From Furfurilactobacillus milii (GTDB lineage: Bacteria; Bacillota; Bacilli; Lactobacillales; Lactobacillaceae), in contig NZ_WEZQ01000019.1 in NCBI RefSeq assembly GCF_009864005.1, positions 172,351 to 236,350 of the forward strand: a stretch of DNA of 64,000 nt. Reading direction: 5' to 3'. Of this stretch, positions 55,438 through 63,884 are shown piece after piece. Position 1 is the stretch's first letter, and each line of letters starts with the position of its first letter. The position numbers and the translations under genes were made by a program. The notes under the pieces were generated by a model. That model was given only the letters and a program-made list of their open reading frames with translations. It made no database searches and was not told where the DNA came from.

Positions 55438-56622
55438 ATGGCAAAAACAATCGCAGTTAACGCAGGTAGTTCAACTTTAAAGTTCCAACTTTTCGACATG
55501 CCTTCGGAAGAGGTTATTGCAAAGGGGCTAGTGGACCGAATCGGTTTAGCAGAAGGCTCATTTACAATTGACTATGGTGATGGTCAACACTTTAAAATTG
55601 AACAGCCCTTTAAAGATCACAAGGTTGCTATCAACGTTTTGTTGAAAGAACTTATTGATCTGAAAGTTATCGGCAGTTTTGATGAAATTACTGGTGTTGG
55701 ACACCGTGTGGTTGCTGGTGGTGAATTCTTCAAGGACTCAGTTGTGATTGATGATGATGTCTTAGCGAAGATTGATGAGTTAGCTGAATATGCACCATTG
55801 CACAATCCTGCCAATGCAACAGGCATCCGTGCTTTCCGTGAAGTTTTGCCAAATGCAACTGCAGTCGCCGTTTTTGATACGTCATTCCACAGCACAATGC
55901 CTGAAGAAAACTACTTGTATTCAATCCCTTACGAATACTACGAGAAGTTTGGTGCCCGTCGCTATGGTGCACATGGTACAAGTCATCGCTATGTTTCCGC
56001 TCGGGCCGCTGAAATTCTGGGTAAACCATTGTCAGACTTAAAAGTCATTACGTTGCATTTAGGGGCAGGTGCCTCAATTGACGCGATTAAAAATGGTGAA
56101 TCGATTGATACATCCATGGGCTTTACACCACTAGCAGGAATTACAATGGCAACCCGTTCAGGGGATGTGGATCCTTCGCTGGTTACGTTCCTTCAACAAA
56201 AGTTGGGAATTACTAACCCTGAAGCGATGATTGACATTTTGAACAAGAAGTCTGGTTTGCTTGGTATTTCTGGTACGTCTGGTGATATGCGTGATCTACA
56301 AACAAGTGATGATCACCGGGCTCAATTGGCCATCAAGATTTTTGTTAACCGCATTGTGAAGTATGTCGGTTCATACATTGCTGAAATGGGTGGTGTTGAC
56401 GCGTTGGTATTTACTGCCGGAATCGGTGAAAACGCGAAGGCCATTCGTGCTGCAGTGGTTAATGCGTTTAATTATGCTGGTATCAAGATCGATGATGAAC
56501 GTAATGACATTCATGGCAAAGAAGCGATTATTTCGACAGATGATTCAACGGCAAAGGTCTTATTGATTCCAACTGATGAGGAGTTAATGATTGCGCGTGA
56601 CGTTGAGAGATTGAAGAAATAA
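55438..56622 (+). CDS. ackA: Acetate kinase
   Basis: 394 residues, standard length. Family motifs: VNAGSSTLKFQLF at the N-terminus, GHRVVAGG, DTSFHSTMP, RYGAHGTSHRYV, HLGAGAS and FTAGIGEN. It converts acetyl-phosphate and ADP to acetate and ATP, an energy step in heterofermentative and mixed-acid metabolism. AAAGGAG precedes the ATG. It has its own terminator. Confidence 0.97.
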   Translation: MAKTIAVNAGSSTLKFQLFDMPSEEVIAKGLVDRIGLAEGSFTIDYGDGQHFKIEQPFKDHKVAINVLLKELIDLKVIGSFDEITGVGHRVVAGGEFFKDSVVIDDDVLAKIDELAEYAPLHNPANATGIRAFREVLPNATAVAVFDTSFHSTMPEENYLYSIPYEYYEKFGARRYGAHGTSHRYVSARAAEILGKPLSDLKVITLHLGAGASIDAIKNGESIDTSMGFTPLAGITMATRSGDVDPSLVTFLQQKLGITNPEAMIDILNKKSGLLGISGTSGDMRDLQTSDDHRAQLAIKIFVNRIVKYVGSYIAEMGGVDALVFTAGIGENAKAIRAAVVNAFNYAGIKIDDERNDIHGKEAIISTDDSTAKVLLIPTDEELMIARDVERLKK

Positions 56623-56667
56623 TTGAGCGTGATTAGTACGATTAACGGATATAGTTAAGATAAAGAG

Positions 56668-56713
56668 AGAGTTAGCTGGCATATTTTTTCACTGTCAGTT
56701 AACTCTTTTTTTA
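56668..56713 (+). terminator. Intrinsic terminator after ackA
   Basis: AGAGTTAGCTGGCA (56668-56681) and TGTCAGTTAACTCT (56693-56706) make a 14-bp stem with two wobbles, followed by seven T residues. Confidence 0.88.
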
Positions 56714-56767
56714 GTACCTGAAATATTGAGATGAATTATTTTCACCTTTCCTGTGAAATCGTTTCGT

Positions 56768-56796
56768 TTGTTCATTATGAAAAACGCTCGTATAAT
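56768..56796 (+). promoter_or_regulatory. Promoter of the amino-acid permease gene
   Basis: TTGTTC (56768-56773), a 17-nt spacer and a perfect TATAAT (56791-56796), 60 nt before the ATG. Confidence 0.55.
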
Positions 56797-56855
56797 ATAA
56801 TTTATGAATTAGTGAGTGCTAATTTTAAACGGACATACGGAAAGTAGAGGATTCG

Positions 56856-58247
56856 ATGGCAGAAAATCAAACGGATCAGCAAGAATTATCACGATCATTA
56901 AAAAGTCGGCACGTACAACTTATCGCGCTAGGTGGAACAATTGGGACTGGGCTGTTTTTAGGGGCTGGACAATCCATTCATTTGGCGGGGCCGGCCATTA
57001 TTTTAGTGTATATGTTGACCGGATTGATGTGTTTTTGGTTGATGCGTGCCTTAGGTGAGTTGCTCATGTCGGATTTGTCGCAACACTCATTTATCGACTT
57101 TATTGACCGCTACATAGGTAAACGCACTGGCTTTGTGGTTGGCTGGACCTACTGGGTGTCATGGATCACAATTGCCATGGCAGAAATCACGGCTGCTGGA
57201 TTGTACTTTCAGTTTTGGTTTCCGAAAGTACCACAGTGGTTACCAGGTTTTGTGATTTTAATTGTGTTGTTGTGTTTAAACTTAATCACTGTAGAGGCGT
57301 TTGGTGAGGCAGAATTTTGGTTTGCCATTATTAAAATTGTAGCGATTATTGCGCTAATTGTTGGCGGGTTGGCGATGATCTTTCTTTCGATTAAAACGCC
57401 TGTTGGTCATGCTTCTTTTGGCAACTTGTTTCGCGATGGAGGCTTTTTCGCTAAGGGTGTAAAGGGCTTTGTTCTGTCATTTCAAATGGTGGTGTTTGCG
57501 TTTGTCGGAATTGAAATGGTGGGGATGACTGCGTCTGAAACGGCCAATCCACATGAAGTCATTCCAAAGGCAATCAATGAAATCCCCATGCGGGTTATCC
57601 TGTTCTATGTGGGTTCGTTGTTAGTTATTATGAGCATTTATCCGTGGTCTTACGTGTCACCATCTAGCAGTCCATTTGTTCAAGTCTTTCAAAACGTTGG
57701 AATTAAGGCGGCGGCTGGTATTATTAATTTTGTTGTGCTGACCGCGGCTGCATCTGCATGTAATAGTTCTTTGTTTACAACTGGTCGGATGCTTTACTCA
57801 TTGACGTATGGTGGTAAATCACGTTTTTCCAAACGGATGAGTAAGTTATCTTCACATCAAGTGCCAGCTAATGCATTACGTTTCTCAACTTTGATTATTG
57901 CCATCGCGGTAGTTTTGAATTTCTTATTTCCTGCTGGTGTATTTACCTTTATTTCCAGTGTTGCCACAACGTGTTTTATTCTCATTTGGGGGCTGATTAT
58001 CGTTGCGCACTTGAGATATCGGCAATCAATGAAGGCACAACATCTTCCATTGGCTGATTTCAAAATGCCATTTGCACCATTAACTGATTACCTAGTATTG
58101 ATCTTTCTTGGTTTCGTAGCGGTTGTGATGTTATTTAAGACGGAAACATTGATTGCACTTATTGGCGCTGTAGCTTGGTTTATCTTTTTGTTTGTGGCTA
58201 AGTCAATTAGCATGAAGGCTGAGTCCGAAATGGCACAACATGATTGA
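56856..58247 (+). CDS. Amino acid permease (APC superfamily)
   Basis: 463 residues with 12 predicted membrane segments. The first contains the APC substrate motif GGTIGTGLFLGAG. It also has MRALGELLMSD, an EVIPKAINEIPMRVILFY stretch and a lysine-poor C-terminus. It resembles the AAT family, including D-serine/D-alanine/glycine and GABA-like permeases, but specificity cannot be deduced. AGAGGA precedes the ATG; monocistronic by its promoter and terminator. Confidence 0.88.
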   Translation: MAENQTDQQELSRSLKSRHVQLIALGGTIGTGLFLGAGQSIHLAGPAIILVYMLTGLMCFWLMRALGELLMSDLSQHSFIDFIDRYIGKRTGFVVGWTYWVSWITIAMAEITAAGLYFQFWFPKVPQWLPGFVILIVLLCLNLITVEAFGEAEFWFAIIKIVAIIALIVGGLAMIFLSIKTPVGHASFGNLFRDGGFFAKGVKGFVLSFQMVVFAFVGIEMVGMTASETANPHEVIPKAINEIPMRVILFYVGSLLVIMSIYPWSYVSPSSSPFVQVFQNVGIKAAAGIINFVVLTAAASACNSSLFTTGRMLYSLTYGGKSRFSKRMSKLSSHQVPANALRFSTLIIAIAVVLNFLFPAGVFTFISSVATTCFILIWGLIIVAHLRYRQSMKAQHLPLADFKMPFAPLTDYLVLIFLGFVAVVMLFKTETLIALIGAVAWFIFLFVAKSISMKAESEMAQHD

Positions 58248-58262
58248 TGATTAAATAAATTT

Positions 58263-58313
58263 TTAAAGCCATTACCTTGCCGTTTGAACGGACAGATAAT
58301 GGCTTTTGTTTTG
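58263..58313 (+). terminator. Intrinsic terminator after the permease gene
   Basis: AAAGCCATTA (58265-58274) pairs with TAATGGCTTT (58297-58306), with a nested CCGTT/AACGG, followed by a T-rich run. Confidence 0.85.
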
Positions 58314-58416
58314 TCATTTTATAATGAAGCATTAAGCAGGGGCAGGCGGTCTCGACAAGGTGGTTCATGTTAACATGTGGTACAATAAATAGACGAAATT
58401 GACGGGAGGTTTGCAG

Positions 58417-59028
58417 ATGCGGTATTTTACGTCGGACACACATTTTTATCATAAAGAGTTACTAGGGATGAACGACTTCGCTCCGCGACCTTTTTTGACC
58501 GTTGAAGACATGAACGAAACCATTATTAAAAATTGGAATTCTGTCGTTACAGACACGGATACGGTTTATCATTTAGGCGATATCGCGATGTACTTTACGC
58601 GACCAGCTGTCACGTCACACATTGCGGTGAATGACATTTTGCATCGGTTGAATGGTCACATTGTGTTGATTAAGGGTAATCATGATAACCGTGCGTTGTT
58701 CAAATATTTGGCAGCGCATAATGAAACCATGATGGATGGCAAACCTAAGTTTGAATTCCATGATGTTGGCGCGTATTTGAAATATGATCACCGACAGTAT
58801 TATTTAACACACTACCCATTTTCCATGGGGATTGTTGGTAACATTATCAATTTGCATGGTCACATTCACCATTATGCTTTTCCGGCCAAGGAAAATATTA
58901 ATGTTGGTGTTGATACACCTGAAAAAAGCTATATTGATCACGAAATTCCATTTGGTCGACCATTTTCGTTTGCAGAAATTGAGCAAATGATTGAGGGCAA
59001 GGCGATTGATTATAAAAAGCGTCATTAA
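58417..59028 (+). CDS. Calcineurin-like metallophosphoesterase
   Basis: 203 residues from the ATG at 58417, preceded by GGGAGG. Metal-binding motifs in order: YFTSDTHFYH, YHLGDIA, KGNHDNR, and HGHIHHY. The small size and HFYHKELLGMNDFAPRPF stretch resemble phage-type and bacterial single-domain phosphoesterases. Substrate unknown. A CATGTTAACATG palindrome (58366-58377) lies upstream, without an obvious role. Confidence 0.88.
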   Translation: MRYFTSDTHFYHKELLGMNDFAPRPFLTVEDMNETIIKNWNSVVTDTDTVYHLGDIAMYFTRPAVTSHIAVNDILHRLNGHIVLIKGNHDNRALFKYLAAHNETMMDGKPKFEFHDVGAYLKYDHRQYYLTHYPFSMGIVGNIINLHGHIHHYAFPAKENINVGVDTPEKSYIDHEIPFGRPFSFAEIEQMIEGKAIDYKKRH

Positions 59029-59078
59029 TTGATTGTAAAATATGATATGTAACTATTGTTGTAACAAAGGTTAGGAAG

Positions 59079-59801
59079 GTGATCGTTATCGATCGTGAAC
59101 ACATCCAAGAGCTTGCTCAGGAAGCTCAGGAAAAGCGAGCTGCGATGTTTACCATTGTTCGTGAAAACGAGCAACAATTTTTTATTAATGGGCATCCATA
59201 CGAATTAGTGACTAATTTTCACGATGCGTTTGATGTGCATAAATTTGCTGAGCGATATAGTACTGTTTTGAGTAAGTATGATTTCTTGGTCGGGGATTGG
59301 GGATTTGATCAACTTCGGTTAAAAGGCTTTTATGCTGCTAAAAAACGCAATGTACCAGTGAGTCAAACGATAACGGCACTACAAGATTATCTATATGAGT
59401 ATTGTAATTTTGGTTGTGCCTATTTTGTGCTTCATAATTTAGACGTTGAAATTGAGCAACAAGATCGACCACAAAAGGAAGAACATCAACGTTCCCATCG
59501 TTCAAGACGGCGTCGAAGCAATGGTAGTCAGGAAACTAAAACGACCCAAACAGCGCGGAAAAATGATGGCTCGACAAATCAGCGGAATCAAAAGCAGAAC
59601 GGACAACAGCGTCATCAGTTTGAAACGCATCATAAAAAAGAAACAGCTTACACGAAGGAACGTACAGTTAGTAAAGCAACGCGGCCCACTGGTCATAGTG
59701 GACAGCAAGTTCAGTCTACGCAAAACAAACGACCTTCGCGGCGTCATTTTACAATTAGACAAAAATCGCATTCGCAGGCTCAGAATAACGATAAACAGTG
59801 A
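59079..59801 (+). CDS. yutD: YutD family protein with a long basic tail
   Basis: 240 residues from the GTG at 59079, with AAAGG 8 nt upstream. The first 125 or so residues are the YutD (DUF1027) domain: FTIVRENEQQFFINGHPYEL, then AERYSTVLSKYDFLVGDWG and YCNFGCAYFVLHNL. The remaining 110 residues are low complexity and strongly basic (Q, R, K, H, N, T, S), presumably disordered, absent from the short bacillus YutD. Function unknown. It is followed by yutF and a DUF1461 gene. Confidence 0.87.
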   Translation: MIVIDREHIQELAQEAQEKRAAMFTIVRENEQQFFINGHPYELVTNFHDAFDVHKFAERYSTVLSKYDFLVGDWGFDQLRLKGFYAAKKRNVPVSQTITALQDYLYEYCNFGCAYFVLHNLDVEIEQQDRPQKEEHQRSHRSRRRRSNGSQETKTTQTARKNDGSTNQRNQKQNGQQRHQFETHHKKETAYTKERTVSKATRPTGHSGQQVQSTQNKRPSRRHFTIRQKSHSQAQNNDKQ

Positions 59802-59813
59802 GGATCTTGAAGG

Positions 59814-60602
59814 ATGAAACGTTATTCAGGTTATTTTATTGATTTAGATGGCACAATCTACCAGGGAACTAAGGAAATTAAGACGGCCCAAACGTTTATG
59901 CAACGGCTGATTGATAGTGAGATTCCCTATTTGTTTGTAACAAACAATTCTACGCGCAGTCCTGAAGATGTTGCGGAAAATCTGCGCGCACATCACCACA
60001 TCGCTACAACGGCCGCACATGTGTACACGACTGCTTTGGCTACAGCGGACTATTTGCGTCGTTTAGCGGCAGATAAACCATTAACTGCCTATGTTATTGG
60101 GGAACGTGGACTTCAGGACGCACTGCGTAACGTTGGCTTTGCACTTGTTGCTGATGCGTCGTTTGCACCAACGTTTACGGTTGTAGGACTTGATCGTGAG
60201 GTTACCTATGAAAAATTCGTACAGGCGGTGTTGGCTATTCAGCATGGCTCACGGTTCGTAGGGACTAATCTGGATACTAATATTCCAAATCAGCGGGGGA
60301 TGTTGCCGGGCGCTGGAGCGGTTGTCGATTTTGTCCGTTACGCAACAGGAAAGAAGCCAATCACCATCGGTAAACCCGCTAAAATCATCATGAATGAGGC
60401 GCTCAACAGGATTCAATTGCCACGAGAAGATGTGCTGATGATTGGGGATAATTTGCATACAGATATTATGGCCGCAAAGAATGCCAACATGGACTCTCTA
60501 CTGACACTGACAGGGCTAACTAAACAGGCGCCGGCGAGTGATGCAGATATTGTTCCGACGTATGTGGTGTCAGATTTAACTAAATGGCGGTTAAACGGAT
60601 GA
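59814..60602 (+). CDS. yutF: HAD-superfamily IIA phosphatase (YutF, NagD-like)
   Basis: 262 residues. HAD motif I DLDGTIYQGT at the N-terminus, motif II FVTNNSTRSP, motif III/IV around GKPAKIIMNEAL and MIGDNLHTDIMAAKN. It belongs to the NagD/p-nitrophenyl phosphatase group of Firmicutes; the natural substrate is not settled. AAGGATG precedes the start. It lies 12 bases after yutD and overlaps the next gene by 4 bases. Confidence 0.93.
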   Translation: MKRYSGYFIDLDGTIYQGTKEIKTAQTFMQRLIDSEIPYLFVTNNSTRSPEDVAENLRAHHHIATTAAHVYTTALATADYLRRLAADKPLTAYVIGERGLQDALRNVGFALVADASFAPTFTVVGLDREVTYEKFVQAVLAIQHGSRFVGTNLDTNIPNQRGMLPGAGAVVDFVRYATGKKPITIGKPAKIIMNEALNRIQLPREDVLMIGDNLHTDIMAAKNANMDSLLTLTGLTKQAPASDADIVPTYVVSDLTKWRLNG

Positions 60603-61249
60603 TTATTAAAAAAGTAAACCACTGGCTGCGCTATTTGTGCGGCTGGTTTTTTATCTTAACAAGTTCAATTTTTCTGACAGTTCACGCTGTCTGGTTGTAT
60701 CGCATCATGTTATCAACCACAACAATCTTGCATGATGTGAATTTGAATCGGCAAGCGATGCTGAAAAATTATTATCAGTTACTCCATTACTTAGATTTTC
60801 CGTGGGTGGAGCGGTTGCACATGAGTAATTTTACTGATTCGGCGGGAGCGCTCAAACATTTTGCGGACGTAAAGACATTATTGTTACTCAATAATGTCGT
60901 TCTGATTGTAACGGTGATAGTTACGGCATGGGGACTGTGGCGGATGTATCGGGAAAGCCGTTTATGGCAGTTGATTATTCCGATGCGGATTGCGTTGCCA
61001 GTTGCTCCCGTTGTTGCAGTGATCATGAGCTTGAATTTTGAAAGCTTTTTTATCACATTTCATAAACTGCTGTTTAGAAACGATGATTGGTTATTTGACC
61101 CCAATCAGGATGCGATTATTAATGCGTTGCCCGCCAGTTTTTTTCTCGCCTGTTTCGGATTGTTTTTTGTTCTGATTGAAACGTGGCTAATCGTTGGCAT
61201 GCTAGTTGGTCAGCATAATTTAAGACACGGACTCGTTTTGAAACACTAA
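60599..61249 (+). CDS. DUF1461 / TIGR01906 family membrane protein
   Basis: 216 residues from the ATG at 60599 (ATGA overlap with yutF); an in-frame ATG at 60584 is also possible. Four membrane segments (about 12-36, 98-118, 132-150 and 182-205) with an extracellular loop containing NRQAMLKNYYQLLHYL, typical of the family that follows yutD-yutF in lactic acid bacteria. Function unknown. It ends at the bidirectional terminator. Confidence 0.85.
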   Translation: MIIKKVNHWLRYLCGWFFILTSSIFLTVHAVWLYRIMLSTTTILHDVNLNRQAMLKNYYQLLHYLDFPWVERLHMSNFTDSAGALKHFADVKTLLLLNNVVLIVTVIVTAWGLWRMYRESRLWQLIIPMRIALPVAPVVAVIMSLNFESFFITFHKLLFRNDDWLFDPNQDAIINALPASFFLACFGLFFVLIETWLIVGMLVGQHNLRHGLVLKH

Positions 61250-61304
61250 AAAGCACGTCGTTTAGCACTGTGTGAAATCACAGTATGCTAAGCGACGTGC
61301 TTTT
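61249..61304. terminator. Bidirectional terminator between the DUF1461 gene and dedA
   Basis: AAAAGCACGTCG...TTAGCA pairs with TGCTAAGCGACGTGCTTTT, with a nested CTGTG/CACAG, flanked by A and T runs; it overlaps the stop codon of the DUF1461 gene. Confidence 0.9.
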
Positions 61305-61315
61305 ATTTGGTGAAA

Positions 61316-61957
61316 TTATGAAGCCTTAACCTTCCCACGAATATAACCTACTACGGCAGGAATCAACGAGATGATGATGATGCCTAAGACAACTGCGGAG
61401 AAGTGCGCTTTGACAAACGGAATGTTACCAAAGAAGTACCCCCCAGCGGAGCATAGGGTTACCCATGAAATACAGCCGATCAGTGAAAAACGGATAAAGC
61501 GGCGGTATGGCATATTACTACCGCCGGCAACAAATGGGGCGAAGGTTCGGATGATTGGCATAAACCGCGCCAGAATGATAGCCATCGCACCATGAGCATT
61601 GAAGAACGTTTCTGAACGTTCGAGCGCGTCTTTACGAATCAGTTTGCCAAACAAAGAATGATTCGACAAGGCATGACCAACGCGCTGACCGATGATAAAG
61701 TTAAGTGAATCACCGGAGATACAGGCTATTAGAAATAAAATGACAAAGGTCCAAATATTCAGGTGATATAAGCTGTTTGCAGCTAGAGCGCTAGCCGCAA
61801 AGACTAGTGAGTCACCAGGCAGGAACGGTAGAATAACCGCACCGGTTTCAATAAAGATAATGGCAAACAGAATAAGGTACGTCCAGTTACCGAAGTTATT
61901 GACGAGTGAAACAAGGTGTGCGTCAATATGTAAAACGAAATCAATTAGGGTCGACAT
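61316..61957 (-). CDS. DedA family membrane protein (SNARE-associated / VTT domain)
   Basis: 213 residues on the minus strand, preceded by GAGAGGAT. Five or so membrane segments with the family signatures FIETGAVILPFLPGDSLVF, an FIIGQRVGHAL stretch and ARFMPIIRTFAPFVAG. DedA proteins are proposed to flip or scramble membrane lipids such as undecaprenyl phosphate or phosphatidylethanolamine. Its role here cannot be resolved further. Confidence 0.92.
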   Translation of the reverse strand: MSTLIDFVLHIDAHLVSLVNNFGNWTYLILFAIIFIETGAVILPFLPGDSLVFAASALAANSLYHLNIWTFVILFLIACISGDSLNFIIGQRVGHALSNHSLFGKLIRKDALERSETFFNAHGAMAIILARFMPIIRTFAPFVAGGSNMPYRRFIRFSLIGCISWVTLCSAGGYFFGNIPFVKAHFSAVVLGIIIISLIPAVVGYIRGKVKAS

Positions 61958-62017
61958 AGGTAATCCTCTCTAATTTTCAAAAGTAAGTTTGTTAAGATGT
62001 CAAATGACAATGGGCTC

Positions 62018-62046
62018 ACTATAGCAGAAATGAGTGGCAAACAAAA
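62018..62046 (-). promoter_or_regulatory. Probable promoter of dedA (minus strand)
   Basis: On the minus strand, TTTTGT (62046-62041), a 17-nt spacer and TATAGT (62023-62018). The rest of this 358-base gap (up to 62315) is AT-rich; it holds TTGACA at 62241-62246 without a good -10, and I see no other feature. Confidence 0.4.
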
Positions 62047-62315
62047 TAGGCGATTAAGCGAATATATGGAAATTAACAAAAAGTTTCAAAATCACAATGG
62101 CGGACTTTCCTAATATTGTCATTGCAATCATAGTGGTGCTGGTTTCAATTACACATGATAAGGAAATATAGAAGAAGTAAGAACAAAAACAGTCACCAAC
62201 AATTGCATGTCAGCAGCCGGTTGTTTACAATGATAAAGATTTGACATTCTTCAATGAGAATGTGAACAGGAAAATGTATATAAAAATAAAACAAGCTGTA
62301 ATAAGGAGAATAAAA

Positions 62316-62900
62316 ATGTATCCACAGATTGAAATTGGTGAGGCTAAGGGCCCACAAGTAACACTGCACACGACGATGGGAGATATCAAGTTCCAATTGT
62401 TTGAGGACCAGGCACCGAAAACAGTAGCAAACTTTGTTAGTCTTGCTAAAAATGGTTATTATGACGGTGTAAGTTTCCACCGTGTCATTGCTGATTTTAT
62501 GATTCAAGGTGGCGATCCCACAGGAACTGGTGCCGGTGGTGAAAGCATCTATGGACAAACGTTTGAAGATGAATTTTCAGATAAATTGTTTAACTTTAGA
62601 GGCGCGTTATCGATGGCCAATGCTGGTCCAAATACAAACGGCAGTCAATTCTTCATTGTCCAGGCAAGTCGAGTTTCTGCCGATATGATCGGACAATTGA
62701 AGGATATGGGATTACCTGATGAAGTTATTGCCAAGTATGAGCAGGGTGGTACACCATGGCTTGATGGACATCATACTGTTTTCGGGCAAGTTATAGAAGG
62801 CATGAACGTTGTGGATGAGATGGCTAAGGTTTCAACTAACTATGAGGATCGTCCTGATACGGCAATTTTAATCAACAGTGTCTCCGTGAGCGAAGCGTAA
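62316..62900 (+). CDS. ppiB: Peptidyl-prolyl cis-trans isomerase (cyclophilin)
   Basis: 194 residues from the ATG at 62316, preceded by AAGGAGA. Cyclophilin core: [19 protein letters not shown] with the catalytic Arg, [21 protein letters not shown] and [15 protein letters not shown]. Cytoplasmic, with no signal peptide. It catalyses proline isomerisation in protein folding. The ORF extends upstream to 62241, but that stretch has no family sequence. It is 23 bases before the S1-domain gene. Confidence 0.96.
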   Translation: MYPQIEIGEAKGPQVTLHTTMGDIKFQLFEDQAPKTVANFVSLAKNGYYDGVSFHRVIADFMIQGGDPTGTGAGGESIYGQTFEDEFSDKLFNFRGALSMANAGPNTNGSQFFIVQASRVSADMIGQLKDMGLPDEVIAKYEQGGTPWLDGHHTVFGQVIEGMNVVDEMAKVSTNYEDRPDTAILINSVSVSEA

Positions 62901-62923
62901 TTAATTGCGGGGAGGCGCGGTTT

Positions 62924-63304
62924 ATGAAGTACCAGATTGGTCAAACAGTGACTGGTGTGGTAACTGGGATTCAGCCGTATGGGGCTTTTATTAGTTTAGA
63001 TGAAACTCATCAAGGGCTCATTCATATTTCAGAGACACATTATGGATTTGTACGTGATATCCATGACTATCTAAAAGTGGGGCAGTCCATAAAGGCTAAA
63101 ATACTTGATATAGATGAGTACTCACAAAAGATCAGTCTGTCATTACGCTGTTTGGAAGAGGATCAAGAAGATGTACCAGTGGTCAACGCCCGTGATGTGC
63201 ACAAGCGGTACTGGACAAATTATCATGTTCACACGGGTTTTCAACCAATTTCAGATGCAATGGATGGGTGGCTGGCGGAAGCCCGTCAACGATTTTTGAA
63301 GTAA
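62924..63304 (+). CDS. cvfD: S1 domain RNA-binding protein (YugI/GSP13, CvfD-like)
   Basis: 126 residues. A single S1 domain (about 1-72: KYQIGQTVTGVVTGIQPYGA, HQGLIHISE, LKVGQSIKAKILDID, KISLSLR) with a short C-terminal extension. This is the layout of general stress protein 13 and of CvfD, which affect translation and stress response. GGGGAGG precedes the ATG. Confidence 0.9.
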   Translation: MKYQIGQTVTGVVTGIQPYGAFISLDETHQGLIHISETHYGFVRDIHDYLKVGQSIKAKILDIDEYSQKISLSLRCLEEDQEDVPVVNARDVHKRYWTNYHVHTGFQPISDAMDGWLAEARQRFLK

Positions 63305-63337
63305 TGCTAAGTTGTAAGAGGAGGATGAAAGAGCTTT

Positions 63338-63703
63338 ATGAAACAAGTTGCAGGGACTATTTTGACAATTAATGATGGCACCCCAAGCTTTTTAGTTACA
63401 AAGAATGAAGGTAATTACGGCTTTTTCTGCACTAAGGTTTTGGAAGACAAGACTGCGTTGGCAAGTATTCTTGAATGTTTGCACGATGCTTTAGAAGTAG
63501 ATCTCGAACAATTAAGGTTAAGCGAATTAACAACTTGTGAGATAGCTGAGGCTAATGTGTCGCTGTTTGTTTTTGACCATCTTCAGATTACGTCAGAATT
63601 GAAGCAACGTGCGCTTGAGCAGGGTCTTGATTTTGTACAAGGAGATCAGCTACACACGCTATTCCATGATGTTAAGTTTGACTCTGCACCAGTATTTGAT
63701 TGA
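63338..63703 (+). CDS. Conserved-looking small protein of unknown function
   Basis: 121 residues, acidic, soluble, no signal peptide or membrane helix. A strong AGGAGG site precedes the ATG. The start (KQVAGTILTINDGTPSFLVTK) looks like the first strands of a Nudix fold, but the catalytic Nudix box is absent. It follows the S1-domain gene by 33 bases and is just upstream of an rRNA operon. Confidence 0.7.
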   Translation: MKQVAGTILTINDGTPSFLVTKNEGNYGFFCTKVLEDKTALASILECLHDALEVDLEQLRLSELTTCEIAEANVSLFVFDHLQITSELKQRALEQGLDFVQGDQLHTLFHDVKFDSAPVFD

Positions 63704-63741
63704 CCGTAAAGAACTATTTTTCATTTTTTTTGAAATTTGAC

Positions 63742-63770
63742 TTGACCCAGATTCATGTGATTGATATAGT
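63742..63770 (+). promoter_or_regulatory. rRNA operon promoter P1
   Basis: TTGACC (63742-63747), a 17-nt spacer and TATAGT (63765-63770), preceded by an AT-rich, UP-like stretch. A perfect 7-bp inverted repeat, TTGCTGC/GCAGCAA (63776-63782 with 63797-63803), begins at about the transcription start. Confidence 0.75.
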
Positions 63771-63847
63771 ATTACTTGCTGCTACGGAATGTTGATGCAG
63801 CAATCATCTGGACCGATTGTGAAACAAAAAAGTTCTTCAACTTTTAA

Positions 63848-63876
63848 TTGACACAGTCAAGTTTGAATGATATTAT
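63848..63876 (+). promoter_or_regulatory. rRNA operon promoter P2
   Basis: A perfect TTGACA (63848-63853), a 17-nt spacer and TATTAT (63871-63876), a strong tandem promoter downstream of P1. Confidence 0.85.
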
Positions 63877-63884
63877 CAAATAGT

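Noticed and set aside
62241..62315. Upstream extension of ppiB by 25 codons
   Set aside because: The ATG at 62316 has a clean AAGGAGA site, and the upstream codons show no family similarity.
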